Assembly: GCA_047633055.1 (NCBI GenBank)
Contig: JBLIEI010000001.1
Location: 80,135-144,134 of the forward strand
Reading direction: 5' to 3'
From: CALJFL01 sp047633055
GTDB taxonomy: Bacteria > Pseudomonadota > Gammaproteobacteria > Pseudomonadales > Halieaceae
Length of the DNA: 64,000 nt
The position numbers were made by a program, and so were the translations under genes. The notes beneath the pieces are model-generated. The model worked only from the letters and a program-made list of their open reading frames with translations. It had not been told where the DNA came from and did no database searches. This document shows, in pieces, positions 8,290 to 17,281 of the stretch (position 1 is the stretch's first letter; each line of letters starts with the position of its first letter).

Positions 8290-8454
8290 ATGACATTGAC
8301 AATTAAGTTGATCGCGCTGATGGTGGCGCTCGCCATGTTTCTGTTCAGTAGTTATATGTATATCAAAACCGGAGATTGGGTGGCCGCTGTCTTTGTAGTG
8401 GGTAGCATTGGATACGCGCTTTTGTTTTTCCTCTCGAGCAAGAATCACAATTAA
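8290..8454 (+). CDS. Small two-helix membrane protein (54 residues)
   Basis: ATG 8290 follows a GGGGGT ribosome binding site and opens a 54-codon frame ending in TAA at 8452-8454. It encodes two hydrophobic helices joined by a short MYIKTGDW turn, with a KNHN tail. It lies 13 bases before the LEA14-like lipoprotein gene, so the two probably form an operon divergent from xrtH. No family recognised. Confidence 0.6.
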   Translation: MTLTIKLIALMVALAMFLFSSYMYIKTGDWVAAVFVVGSIGYALLFFLSSKNHN

Positions 8455-8467
8455 AAGGATCGCGAGC

Positions 8468-8947
8468 ATGCTTAAAGTGGCAAGGTTTGGGTCGCAGCAG
8501 GTCGCCAGAATGTTACTGGGTTTGGTCATGTTGGCCTGCATTGCCTGCGCTACGGTCATGCCGAACATGGACGCTCCAAAAGTCAGCTTTGAAAATATTC
8601 GCACTCTTCCAGCAGAGGGCGTCGGTCCGCGCTTTGAAATTACCCTGCGCATTACTAATCCCAATGAACAGTCTCTGAATATTGCGGGTATCAGCTACAC
8701 CATGGATTTTTTGGATAAAGAGATACTATCCGGCGTAACCAACGAGGTGCCATTAATTGAAGGGTATACAGACGGGGTAATAATGTTGGAGGCCGGTATC
8801 AACTTATTCGATATTTTACGCTTGCTTTCTAGCCTGGGTCTCAATCAGTCGGAAGAGCTTGAATACCGCTTCCGAGCCAAAATAGATTTCAGGGGGCTGG
8901 TGCCAACCCAGCGAATTGATGAGTCGGGCAGAATTGCGCTAAATTAG
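8468..8947 (+). CDS. LEA14-like (WHy domain) lipoprotein
   Basis: The 159-residue protein has a signal with a lipobox-like MLAC near residue 24. A WHy/LEA-14 beta-sandwich follows: VSFENIRTLP, FEITLRITNPNEQSLNIAGISYTM, then an LLSSLG helix and YRFRAKIDF. Such proteins are thought to have a stress or envelope role in bacteria. ATG 8468 is preceded by AAAGGAT. Its stop codon directly abuts the stop of the convergent symporter gene, with no spacer, so transcription from the two sides must collide or overlap. Confidence 0.8.
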   Translation: MLKVARFGSQQVARMLLGLVMLACIACATVMPNMDAPKVSFENIRTLPAEGVGPRFEITLRITNPNEQSLNIAGISYTMDFLDKEILSGVTNEVPLIEGYTDGVIMLEAGINLFDILRLLSSLGLNQSEELEYRFRAKIDFRGLVPTQRIDESGRIALN

Positions 8948-10300
8948 CTAGCCGAAGACAGTCTGGACGAAAATACCCAAAATAATGACAGGGCAGACAA
9001 ACTTGATATAGGTCGGCCAAATCTTCCAGAATAGGGTGTTTTCCACCTCCGGGTTGCCTTTGCGCACTTCCTTCAAAACTGAATCACGATGCCACACCCA
9101 ACCCGCATAGATACAAAACATAAAGCCTAATAATGGCTGGCTATAACGTGTGGTGACCTCAACAACCAAGCTAAAGAGTTGCTCAAAATTAAGCAGAATG
9201 ATGGTGCTGAGAATGGCGATGCCGCTACCGATCGCTACTACTGATTTTTTTCGACTCACGCCGTGTTCTTCAATGGTGTAGGCTACTGGAACCTCCAGCA
9301 TTGATATAGACGAGGTGAGGGCGGCAATACTCATTAGGAAGAAAAAGATGAATGAGACAACGTTGCCGGCAATGCCCATGGTAAGAAACAGTTCGGGGAG
9401 CACGGTGAAGATCAGTGTATCTTCTGAAATCAGTTCGCCCGCTACGGTAAATATTTCAACGCCATTGTGCTGTGCCACGTACATGGCGGGGATCACTAGA
9501 AAGCCGGCGAGTACGGCAATCGAAATATCGACCAGTGTCACCAGGCCGCCAACGACGGGAAGGTTTTCGGAGTCATTGATATAAGACCCGTATACCAGCA
9601 TCGTGCCCACCCCTAGCGAAAGGGAGAAAAAGGCGGCTCCTAGCGCGCTGATGATCAGAGACGGTGACATTGCGCGTTCAAAGTCTGGCAGTAAATAGAC
9701 CTTAAGCCCCTCGCTGGCCCCGTCAAGGCTCAGTACATACAAAACCAGGAGTATTAGACATATCAGCAGCATCGGCATAAGGCGGGCGGACCAGCGCTCT
9801 ATGCCCTGCTGTACGCCACCGGATATAATGCCTACAGTCAAGGCAATGAATATCAGCATGAAGGACAGGTTGCGTGGCATACCAAAGTTGGTGAGCCATT
9901 CTCCGATGCTGTTCAAACCGACAAGGCCGCTTAGTGAGCCAAGGCTGTGGGCCATCATCCAACCCGCTACTATGGCGTAGAAACTCAAAATGAGACTCGC
10001 CACAACAAAACCGATAATACCAGTGGTGGCGCCAATTCGACGAGTAGTTGGACCGGAAGAAATCAACTTGAGGGCGTTGACTGCGTTCGAGTGAGCGTGT
10101 CGTCCGATAATAAGCTCTGCCATAAGTGCGGGATAGGCGAGGGTGAAAGCGAGCACCAGGTACACCAAGAGAAATGCCGCTCCGCCGTTACTAGCGGCTT
10201 GGGTAGGGAAGCCCCATATATTGCCGAGTCCGACGGCGCTACCCGCGGCTGCCATAATAAATCCGAATCGAGAACTGAACTCGCCGCGCGCTGCTGCCAT
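8948..10300 (-). CDS. Neurotransmitter:sodium symporter (SLC6/NSS) family transporter
   Basis: 450 residues with about eleven or twelve transmembrane helices. The first helix has FSSRFGFIMAAAGSAVGLGN followed by IWGFP, the unwound sodium-binding helix of NSS proteins. The family couples amino-acid or related amine uptake to a sodium gradient; bacterial homologues such as LeuT and MhsT carry amino acids. The substrate cannot be read from sequence. ATG 10300 fits the usual family N-terminus. It stands alone and is convergent with the LEA14-like gene. Confidence 0.88.
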   Translation of the reverse strand: MAAARGEFSSRFGFIMAAAGSAVGLGNIWGFPTQAASNGGAAFLLVYLVLAFTLAYPALMAELIIGRHAHSNAVNALKLISSGPTTRRIGATTGIIGFVVASLILSFYAIVAGWMMAHSLGSLSGLVGLNSIGEWLTNFGMPRNLSFMLIFIALTVGIISGGVQQGIERWSARLMPMLLICLILLVLYVLSLDGASEGLKVYLLPDFERAMSPSLIISALGAAFFSLSLGVGTMLVYGSYINDSENLPVVGGLVTLVDISIAVLAGFLVIPAMYVAQHNGVEIFTVAGELISEDTLIFTVLPELFLTMGIAGNVVSFIFFFLMSIAALTSSISMLEVPVAYTIEEHGVSRKKSVVAIGSGIAILSTIILLNFEQLFSLVVEVTTRYSQPLLGFMFCIYAGWVWHRDSVLKEVRKGNPEVENTLFWKIWPTYIKFVCPVIILGIFVQTVFG

Positions 10301-10364
10301 AGTAACATTCGCTATTTTTTAATTATTGATAAGCAAACCAAAGTGTAGCATGAACTTGAGTGAC

Positions 10365-13300
10365 TTAACGGCCCGGGTTTGGTGCGCAGGGCCGACTTTT
10401 CTGTGAATGATTTTTACCAATGCCAAACATTTTCATGGTTAGTCCGGGGATCAGTGCGAGCGCTTCTGCGTAGGCGTCAGCTGTCGCTGTGATCGGTGAC
10501 GCAACTACTCGCGGATCGTTCATATCGCCCTTGATCGTGACGGTGGAGGGGATCTGGAAACGACGGGATTTTGAACGGGGGTCCAGTTTTACATTCATTG
10601 TTTGCTCAACCAGGTTGAGTTTGACTGTGCCGGTGGCAATCATGTTTCGGGTTTCAATAAACAGGCTGTCACCGGTTGCAATGCCGTGATCGATTTGCAG
10701 CTGCAGCATGCTGCAATCAATGGTCGTGGTTTTCTCCAGGGCGGCACCGGAGTAGATCCATTGCAGCATGCTGGTAGCAAGTAAGTCATACGCGGCGCCC
10801 TCTATCACCGTCTCTTCGAGCGCGAGCGCGAGGTTGCCATCGAGGGAGCCCAGCCATTCACTGAGATTGGTGCCGCGTGCCGTGATGCCGCCTCTGAAAG
10901 TGGCGCTGCCGTCAATATTGGTGTTTGCACCAAGGTCCTTGGACAGACTGTTCAGCGGGATGTTAAGACCCTGCCCTGCCAGACTTATCGCAATCGGTTG
11001 TGGATTCAAATCGATTATTCCACGTACCTCAGCCGAACCAGTTGCATAGCTAAGGTTAAATTTCCGCAGCGTGTATCGGCCATCCTCCCCCGTGGTGTGA
11101 ATATCGATGCTATCGATGTCGAAGTGTTCACCCTTTAGCGACCCTACTTTCAGAAAAATATCGGTTGGATATCTGGGGCTGCGAAGCAATAGTCTGTCCA
11201 AACTGGATTTTGTGAGCGGGTCCATACGCTCAACCGGATTGTATTTTTCTTCCGCTTGTGACTGCAGACCCAGATCATCCATCACTAACCTGGGGGCGGT
11301 GATGTCCACATCCAGAGACGTAATGTTATCCTGTGCATGGGTCGCCGTAACTTCTGCCGACAGCTCACTACCACCCACCTTTACAGCTGCGCTGACACCC
11401 ACCTGACCCAGGCTGCTGCTAATGCTGACTTTACCCACCACCGGATTGAGCTTCAGCCCCGTCAGCGCCTCCAGAAGCGCCTGATCCTCTATGTCAAAGG
11501 TGCTGTTCAAGTCGGCGGTGATAAAGCCGGTCACATCGTGTATCTCGCCTGATGCCGTCATGTTGAGCTTAGTACTACCGGAGCTCTTGAGCTCTAACTT
11601 GGAGATGTCCCATTCCTGCTCCCGGTTCGCGAGGTCAAAAGAGCCCTCTAAATACCCCAGCGGCTCTCCATAAGAAAAATCGCTCAGCAGGGCGCCTAAA
11701 AGGGTTTCGTTTTTCGCCCCAGAAAAGCGGACGTTGAGCCCAGCAGTCATGGCGTTAGGTAGGTTGGCGACCGTGCCGGTGCCCACGATGATCAGGCTTT
11801 CACCGACAACCTTAGCGTCTATGTTTTTCAGTGCGAATGACTCGCCTTGCTGGAGTAAGTTGGCCGATACGTTCAATTGACCCAGCGCGAGAATGTTTCC
11901 GTCCAGATACTGGGAGAGGGCGCTGGTGTCGGTCAGTTCTGCCACAATACGGGCCTTGAGATTAGTTACCTCAAGCGTGCTTTCAGCGCCGGTTGAGAGC
12001 TCCAGCTGAAGGTCTGTGAAACTGGCTGACAGGTCGCTGCCTTCTACGTGCAATTTAGCTTCGTCTATTTGTAAGTTATCGCCTTGGCCCCGTATCGATC
12101 CCTGCCCAACAAGTTTTTGGTCTGGTGGCAGGGGTAGATCAAACCACTCGGACAACACGGCCGAGTCGTCGGTATTGAACTCGAACTCAAGAGCAATGCC
12201 CTCTAATGCGTGAGGACCAAATTCAGACCCGAAGTCGATCCTGTCTATCTTGCCCTGTGCCTTAAGCTGCAAGGTCTCGGGTTTTCCAAATTCTGCTGTG
12301 AGTCCCTTAATAGAAATTGCATCGCCAGTGGTCGTGATATCCCATCTTGCCTGCCAAAGCCCGGGTTCGAAGGGAACTTCGCCCACCCAGGGCGCTAGCG
12401 CAGCCAGCTGGGGCCCGCTAATCAGGATCGCAATGGCATTGTCCGCCTCTGGGGTGCCCTGACTTAGCTCTTCGAATGAGAGCTTGCCGGATGCGCTGAG
12501 ATCAAGGCCGGCGGCGCTTGTCGATTTGAGCGTGAACTGGTCAACTCGCGGCCGTGCGATGGTGCCGCTGACGATGGCAGTCGCTTTTATTTTACCGAGC
12601 ACCGACAGGTCTATTGCGGTCCTGGAGAGCAAGTTTCCTGAGGCTTCCAGTTCGCCGCTCGCCTTAAGATGAATCTGAGTTTCCTGGTCTTGTTGATGGG
12701 TGAGTTCTCCCGACGCCTGAAAACGATAGGCGGGTGAGTTATCCAGAATCATTTCTTCTGCTTTCAAAATAAATGTCTGAAGATTCCCTGACAATCGGCC
12801 CCGGACGCGCAGCGAGCCATTGGCAAGGTTGGCAGAATCGTCAAACCCGTCGAGAAAATCTTCGATACGTCTATAGTCAGCATCGAGTTCGAGGTCATAG
12901 CTTAGCCCGGTTTCGTCGCCTCTCAGTTCCCCCGCCACTCTTACTGTGCTATCGCTTTCCGGGGCGTGTGCATCGATGTTTAGTTCGACTCCGGTGTTGC
13001 GACCTTCCTCGCTGATAGCCAATAGCTGGAACGCAAGTTCCAGTGGTTCTCCCTCATAATCGGCATCTGCGGTAAGTGTAAAAGAGCCTTTCTTATCGCG
13101 CTTCCCGACCACTGTCTTTAATGGCAATACCCACACTTCTTGACCGTTGGAGATAACGTGCACGGAGTTCACCAACAATGCCTGGGGTAGCCAGCGGGCA
13201 TAGCTCAGCCAAGTGGTAGGAGTAGGGTCTTTCACATCGTCATTATCAGCGATATATACGGTAACTGCCCTCGCACGGAGACGCGTCTGTTTCAAATTTG

Positions 13301-13577
13301 CATGGATCAAGTCTTGCAAACTGGCGGAGCCGGTGAAATCGAGGATTGATACCAGAGGCAAACCATCACTTTCATCCTGATAGAGATGGATTTCCTCGGC
13401 ACTGGCTGTGCGCCTGAACAAATCAATGCGCGGATGGCGCAGCTCCAGATCCAGGCTGGTGAAGCTGTCTATGCCCCATTCCAGCGCCGCCAGCACAAAA
13501 CGCTCCGATTTCAGTGCCAGTGCTGATGTTAAGAGCAGAAGAAGGACGAATAGAATGGAAAATATAAAAATTCGCAT
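10365..13577 (-). CDS. Large AsmA-like / bridge-type envelope protein
   Basis: About 1070 residues: one N-terminal membrane helix (MRIFIFSILFVLLLLLTSAL), a very long beta-rich part of repeated short strands, and a C-terminal AsmA_2-type region (SMLQWIYSG, IDCSMLQLQIDHG, GTVKLNLVEQTMNVKL). Proteins of this group span the periplasm and are implicated in phospholipid transport and outer-membrane homeostasis. ATG 13577 is used since it opens the membrane helix; a TTG at 13598 in the same frame is possible, and neither has a strong ribosome binding site. It is separated from the symporter by 64 bases. Confidence 0.8.
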   Translation of the reverse strand: MRIFIFSILFVLLLLLTSALALKSERFVLAALEWGIDSFTSLDLELRHPRIDLFRRTASAEEIHLYQDESDGLPLVSILDFTGSASLQDLIHANLKQTRLRARAVTVYIADNDDVKDPTPTTWLSYARWLPQALLVNSVHVISNGQEVWVLPLKTVVGKRDKKGSFTLTADADYEGEPLELAFQLLAISEEGRNTGVELNIDAHAPESDSTVRVAGELRGDETGLSYDLELDADYRRIEDFLDGFDDSANLANGSLRVRGRLSGNLQTFILKAEEMILDNSPAYRFQASGELTHQQDQETQIHLKASGELEASGNLLSRTAIDLSVLGKIKATAIVSGTIARPRVDQFTLKSTSAAGLDLSASGKLSFEELSQGTPEADNAIAILISGPQLAALAPWVGEVPFEPGLWQARWDITTTGDAISIKGLTAEFGKPETLQLKAQGKIDRIDFGSEFGPHALEGIALEFEFNTDDSAVLSEWFDLPLPPDQKLVGQGSIRGQGDNLQIDEAKLHVEGSDLSASFTDLQLELSTGAESTLEVTNLKARIVAELTDTSALSQYLDGNILALGQLNVSANLLQQGESFALKNIDAKVVGESLIIVGTGTVANLPNAMTAGLNVRFSGAKNETLLGALLSDFSYGEPLGYLEGSFDLANREQEWDISKLELKSSGSTKLNMTASGEIHDVTGFITADLNSTFDIEDQALLEALTGLKLNPVVGKVSISSSLGQVGVSAAVKVGGSELSAEVTATHAQDNITSLDVDITAPRLVMDDLGLQSQAEEKYNPVERMDPLTKSSLDRLLLRSPRYPTDIFLKVGSLKGEHFDIDSIDIHTTGEDGRYTLRKFNLSYATGSAEVRGIIDLNPQPIAISLAGQGLNIPLNSLSKDLGANTNIDGSATFRGGITARGTNLSEWLGSLDGNLALALEETVIEGAAYDLLATSMLQWIYSGAALEKTTTIDCSMLQLQIDHGIATGDSLFIETRNMIATGTVKLNLVEQTMNVKLDPRSKSRRFQIPSTVTIKGDMNDPRVVASPITATADAYAEALALIPGLTMKMFGIGKNHSQKSRPCAPNPGR

Positions 13578-13655
13578 AGAGATGAGAGCTGGATTCAAGC
13601 TATTTAGGTGAGTGTAGCATGGGTATTACGCCGGCAGGCATGCAGAGCTCTAGAG

Positions 13656-13686
13656 TTGCCAACCGGGCTTTAATTTATGCTATGAT
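13656..13686 (+). promoter_or_regulatory. Possible promoter of tRNA-Leu
   Basis: TTGCCA (13656-13661) and an extended -10 TGCTATGAT with TATGAT at 13681-13686 lie 19 bases apart, about 40 bases before tRNA-Leu. The spacer is long, but the TGn extension and GC-rich discriminator fit a tRNA promoter. Confidence 0.4.
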
Positions 13687-13726
13687 TCCGCCGTCCTCGT
13701 GGGGGCAAATAGCAACACTTCCCAAC

Positions 13727-13814
13727 GCCCGGGTGGTGAAATTGGTAGACACAGGAGACTTAAAATCTCCCGACCTTAGCGGTCGTGCCGGTTCAATTCC
13801 GGCCTCGGGCACCA
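13727..13814 (+). tRNA. tRNA-Leu (anticodon TAA)
   Basis: An 88-base class II tRNA. The acceptor arms are GCCCGGG (13727-13733) and CTCGGGC (13804-13810) with one G-T wobble. The anticodon stem GGAGA/TCTCC encloses TAA, there is a long variable arm, the T-arm is GCCGG-TTCAATT-CCGGC, and CCA is encoded at 13812-13814. In related genomes this gene normally sits right after tRNA-Cys near pgsA; here the two are 13 kb apart. Confidence 0.95.
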
Positions 13815-14176
13815 TGTATAGTAGAATATCTCGCATTTTTTTAAAGATGTCAGCTAGTTAATATCCCCATAATAGACGATATTCATTCGTCAGTATTTCA
13901 CCAGGTTCGATCATGGGGCGAGTTGCGATGACTAGCGACAATATCGCAACAATCGGTCCACTTCTATTCCCTGAAGTATATCCAGAGTAGGCAGCAACCC
14001 CTCGCTTGAGTCTAGCCTAATGTCCCGAATGAGATCACAGCCATGAGGGATCATTGGCATGTAAGACCGGCCGGCGCAGCACAGTTTTTGAACCAGAGGC
14101 CAGACCGGTCATTTGTCAGGTCCAATCAACCGGAACGACAGTGGGCTAAAAATATATTCAAACGCTCTAAAGGTGG
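13815..14176. other. Intergenic stretch downstream of tRNA-Leu
   Basis: About 360 bases with no gene, no clear terminator and no repeated copy of the tRNA 3' end that would mark an attachment site. Confidence 0.4.
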
Positions 14177-15814
14177 TTATCTTTCGAATTCAGGTCGCGA
14201 TCGCATCGCCAGTGTACTTATGCTGTAGAAGCCCAAACACCCTCCCATTAACAATAGAGCCCAAAGTGGCATCGTAGGAACTGGTGTTGGCGATTCTGCA
14301 AGTGCGTCAGGTACGTCAGCAGACGTGGGAAGAGAATAGATTGCAACGATTACCGGGTCTGAGATGGCACCCGGCGTTGGGTCTGTATCGTAGGGACCGT
14401 TGTCTTGTAGCGAATAGGTCAATCGACTGCCCGATATGGTAAAGGGTGAGATCTCCGTGAGTAGTCCTGCATCGCTAACCTTGAATGCCGTTGCACCTGC
14501 AGGTATAGGCTGCCTGAAATCAATAGTCATCTGAACCGTCTCTCCCGGCAGACATTGACTGAGTGAGAAGCTCGTTTGAACGTTGAGGCCGGCCTGCTCG
14601 CTTAGCAATGGCGTGCGCGGTTCGATAGACAGGGTATCGAGCTTACAGGATGAGCTTTCGATGCCTGGGGTGGATGTAACTGTGACGGTGTCACCCGTTG
14701 TGCCAGTTGAGGAAATGCTGGTAACACTCGAGACGACGGCAGCACAAACCTCATCTCGAAATGCGTCAAAGCGCGCTACGATACCCGGCGCATTCAGCTC
14801 ATCCGCTTCGTTAAACGGGTTGGCATAGTCGGCGGTACAAAAAGTCTGTCCTAGAGTTTCCTGCACTTCGCCGGAGTCACAGGGTGGCAGATCCGAGACG
14901 GCAGTCATTTCGTTCAACTCTGCCTCGAACCTTGCAAGCCCCGACGCATCGAGAGCCTCACTGGCCTCCTCCCATATCTGAAGCTTGGCCTGGTAAACCT
15001 CCTGCAAATCCGGGTCAGCAATGCGGGTTGGTATACCGTCTGGAACTAAATTGAGCTGAATGTTATAGATCAAAAGGGCAGCATCACGTGCGTCTTTTAA
15101 GAAATCAGTAATCCCAACAATATAAAGTTCATTGATTATCTCGCCAACCTCGTCATTCGCCTCCGCTAAAGCAAAGCGTGGTGGTGTCGGTGGTGTGTTA
15201 CCCAGAGCCCTTGAAATCGCCCGTTTCAGTTCTACCAGTTCTCCGGTACCAGTCCCTATAGGGTCATTGATGGTGTCCTCTATAAGGCTTCGCTTGGCCA
15301 ACGGATTGAGTTCTATAAAGCGCTGGTAGACCCTCTCGGTCAGGCCTGCAGCGTTTTCTGCCAGCGAAAAGGCGAAGGCCCCGGCCAAGGTGCTTCTGGG
15401 ATCAGGCGCGTCCTGCACAAATTCAATCGTTAGTTCATACGCGTCTCTCGCCAAATTACGTTCTTGTTCGGCGCCGGCCAAATCGACAATTCTGGCTTCC
15501 TCATCGGCCACCGTAACTGCCAGAGCATCCGTAGTGGGATGCACATAAGGACGGCCCGCTTCGAGAGCGTCATCTTTATAGCATCTCAAGTAAGGCACGG
15601 AAGGGTCATCAGTTATTAGGGAGAACCTCCCGGTCCCGTCTGGGGTGATGCCGATACTTTCGACTCCGGCAAACGCTGCATTGGCAGCCCCACCTGAAAT
15701 AACCAAAAGAGAGACAAGCCCGAATAACGACCTTTTACCGTTGAAATATCTGGAAAAGCTATGACGAACTGAATCTGGACCGAATGTTGTAATGGGTAAG
15801 TGTGCTATCGCCAT
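14177..15814 (-). CDS. IPTL-CTERM sorted surface protein with choice-of-anchor U domain
   Basis: A 545-residue secreted protein with an N-terminal signal (SLFGLVSLLVISGGAANAAFA, about residues 30-50), a long helical region and a cysteine-containing middle. A beta domain resembling the 'choice-of-anchor U' module (CLPGETVQMTIDF, then DNGPYDTDPTPG and DPVIVA) follows. It ends in an exosortase sorting tail: VPTMPLWALLL, a hydrophobic helix and a basic end. That tail is the IPTL-CTERM type recognised by exosortase H, encoded at 7616-8119. ATG 15814 is chosen for its AAGGAAC ribosome binding site; the open frame upstream is not protein-like. Predicted to be processed and released or anchored at the cell envelope. 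Confidence 0.87.
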   Translation of the reverse strand: MAIAHLPITTFGPDSVRHSFSRYFNGKRSLFGLVSLLVISGGAANAAFAGVESIGITPDGTGRFSLITDDPSVPYLRCYKDDALEAGRPYVHPTTDALAVTVADEEARIVDLAGAEQERNLARDAYELTIEFVQDAPDPRSTLAGAFAFSLAENAAGLTERVYQRFIELNPLAKRSLIEDTINDPIGTGTGELVELKRAISRALGNTPPTPPRFALAEANDEVGEIINELYIVGITDFLKDARDAALLIYNIQLNLVPDGIPTRIADPDLQEVYQAKLQIWEEASEALDASGLARFEAELNEMTAVSDLPPCDSGEVQETLGQTFCTADYANPFNEADELNAPGIVARFDAFRDEVCAAVVSSVTSISSTGTTGDTVTVTSTPGIESSSCKLDTLSIEPRTPLLSEQAGLNVQTSFSLSQCLPGETVQMTIDFRQPIPAGATAFKVSDAGLLTEISPFTISGSRLTYSLQDNGPYDTDPTPGAISDPVIVAIYSLPTSADVPDALAESPTPVPTMPLWALLLMGGCLGFYSISTLAMRSRPEFER

Positions 15815-16240
15815 TCGAAAGTTCCTTTCTCGTTGAATTGTTAGAAGGCTTAAATCCAACCGCCATACCGAATACGCAAGAAGATGCCTGTTGCCCTTGA
15901 GCCAATAATCTATAAACTGGACAAAGCGCTTTATACAGCGGCTTCTGATAATATGCAAGAAACCGCATATCTCTCTGATTATTAAAGGGGTCAGAGCCCA
16001 TTAAACTCTGCCAGATCAGATCCTGGATGTGCAACTGGGCCTGTTGATTGATAATGGTCTACTCTGCCTCTGACGCGGGTAGCGCTGAAGTCCGCTTCCA
16101 CCTCACAGCGGCCGTAAGAAGTTGTCGATTTTAACTATTCAGGGGACCGCTTTGTGCCAGGAAGGGTCGTTCGATTCGTCCTGTATTTAGCTCGAATCGG
16201 GAATAGATGACAGACCGCTACCACCTCATAAGCGTCATTG
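15815..16240. other. Intergenic stretch with REP-like fragment
   Basis: About 425 bases without a gene. At 15987-16010 it carries GGGGTCAGAGCCCATTAA, a string typical of short palindromic elements and related to the hairpin at 45587-45640. Confidence 0.4.
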
Positions 16241-16738
16241 TTATTTCTCTAATCTACCAAGGCCAAGATTGATAGCAGGGCCATCTGGCGACATCTTTAT
16301 TATTTCGTCATAAAATTCAGTGTTGGTAATGTCTGCATTGGATGATATCCATAGCTGTCCGCCCGGAGTACTGAACAGCGTGCCACCCGCAGCTCCGTGG
16401 ATCGACCAATCTTGTTCAGAAATCACGCCTCTTTCCTTCATTCTGTAGATCTTGAGATAGCAATTTACGTAAAGGCGAAATACCCATTGAAATTGTGCTG
16501 CCTGCCCATCCGTGAGTTCATCAGGCGTGTAAAGTCCCTTAAGGAAAAGTACTGAGAGTTCCTCATTGTTTGCTAGTAAGGCATTGGCACTATTGAAGCC
16601 GTCTAAAATGCTATCCTGCATTGCCAGCGCGTTGTGGGCGTTCTGTTGGTGGATTTGTTTTGCCAAATAGAAAAGCGTCACGACAACCGCAATTGCCCCG
16701 GCCCACTCCCCAGTTGCGCTAATGACTTCCCAATTCAT
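16241..16738 (-). CDS. Membrane-anchored protein of unknown function
   Basis: 165 residues: one N-terminal membrane helix (WAGAIAVVVTLFYLAKQI) followed by a soluble helical part with SILDGFNSANALLANNEEL, FQWVFRLYVNCYLKIYRM and a short C-terminus. Short proteins with the MNWEVISATGEWAGAIAVVVTL opening are frequent in marine gammaproteobacteria; the function is not known. ATG 16738 is chosen for AAGGGAA eight bases upstream. An upstream extension of the frame runs into a tandem duplication and is not protein-like. Confidence 0.65.
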   Translation of the reverse strand: MNWEVISATGEWAGAIAVVVTLFYLAKQIHQQNAHNALAMQDSILDGFNSANALLANNEELSVLFLKGLYTPDELTDGQAAQFQWVFRLYVNCYLKIYRMKERGVISEQDWSIHGAAGGTLFSTPGGQLWISSNADITNTEFYDEIIKMSPDGPAINLGLGRLEK

Positions 16739-16888
16739 TACAATTCCCTTGTCTGCTTGAATTCCCCAGAGCGATAGACGACATGTCGCAAAGTAAGCGA
16801 TAGCGTCCTGACGATATTCGCTGTGATTTACTTGGATTCTAATCTCGCGACCGGCCACAATGAGTAAACAGCGGCCTCTCGGCACAGT

Positions 16889-16950
16889 ATAGTCATAAAG
16901 ACCGCTGCTAGGCGAAAGCATAGTCATAAAGACCGCTGCTAGGCGAAAGC
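16889..16950. repeat. 31-base tandem duplication
   Basis: Two adjacent identical 31-base units (16889-16919 and 16920-16950) between the hypothetical gene and the integrase remnant. Perfect identity points to a recent slippage event. Confidence 0.85.
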
Positions 16951-16979
16951 GAACCCCTTAAAGAATCCACTACAGATTA

Positions 16980-17260
16980 TTAGACCTCTATCTGTTCAGA
17001 CAGAGTCAATGCGTCGTCTTCATCTATCCCCAAGTATCGGACGGTGCTCTCCAGGCTTGAATGGCCGAGAAGGAGCTGAACGGCTCTAAGGTTCTTGGTC
17101 TTCCGATAAATAATCGAAACCTTGGTTTTCCTCAGGGAATGCGTCCCCTATAGCGCCGGGTCTAGCCCTATTTCAGACACCCAGCGATCGACTATCCGCA
17201 AATACTGTCGCCTTGAAAGATGGCCAGAGCCAGCAGTGCGGTACTGCCAAGCTAAAAGCC
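16980..17260 (-). pseudogene. Tyrosine integrase C-terminal remnant
   Basis: Read on the minus strand, the fragment gives AGSGHLSRRQYLRIVDRWVS, then THSLRKTK, LRAVQLLLGHSSLESTVRYL and a tail ending at TAA 16980-16982. These are the HxxR, GH and tyrosine boxes of a phage-type integrase. An in-frame TAG at 17148-17150 replaces the residue just before GTHSLRK, where relatives have tyrosine. The N-terminal part is missing; homology ends where the IS6 element begins. It marks former integration activity next to tRNA-Leu. Confidence 0.8.
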
Positions 17261-17281
17261 TGTCACTGATAGATTCAGCGA

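Noticed and set aside
16739..16927. Longer N-terminus for the hypothetical protein at 16241-16738
   Set aside because: The open frame upstream runs into the tandem duplication and is not protein-like; a good ribosome binding site precedes 16738.
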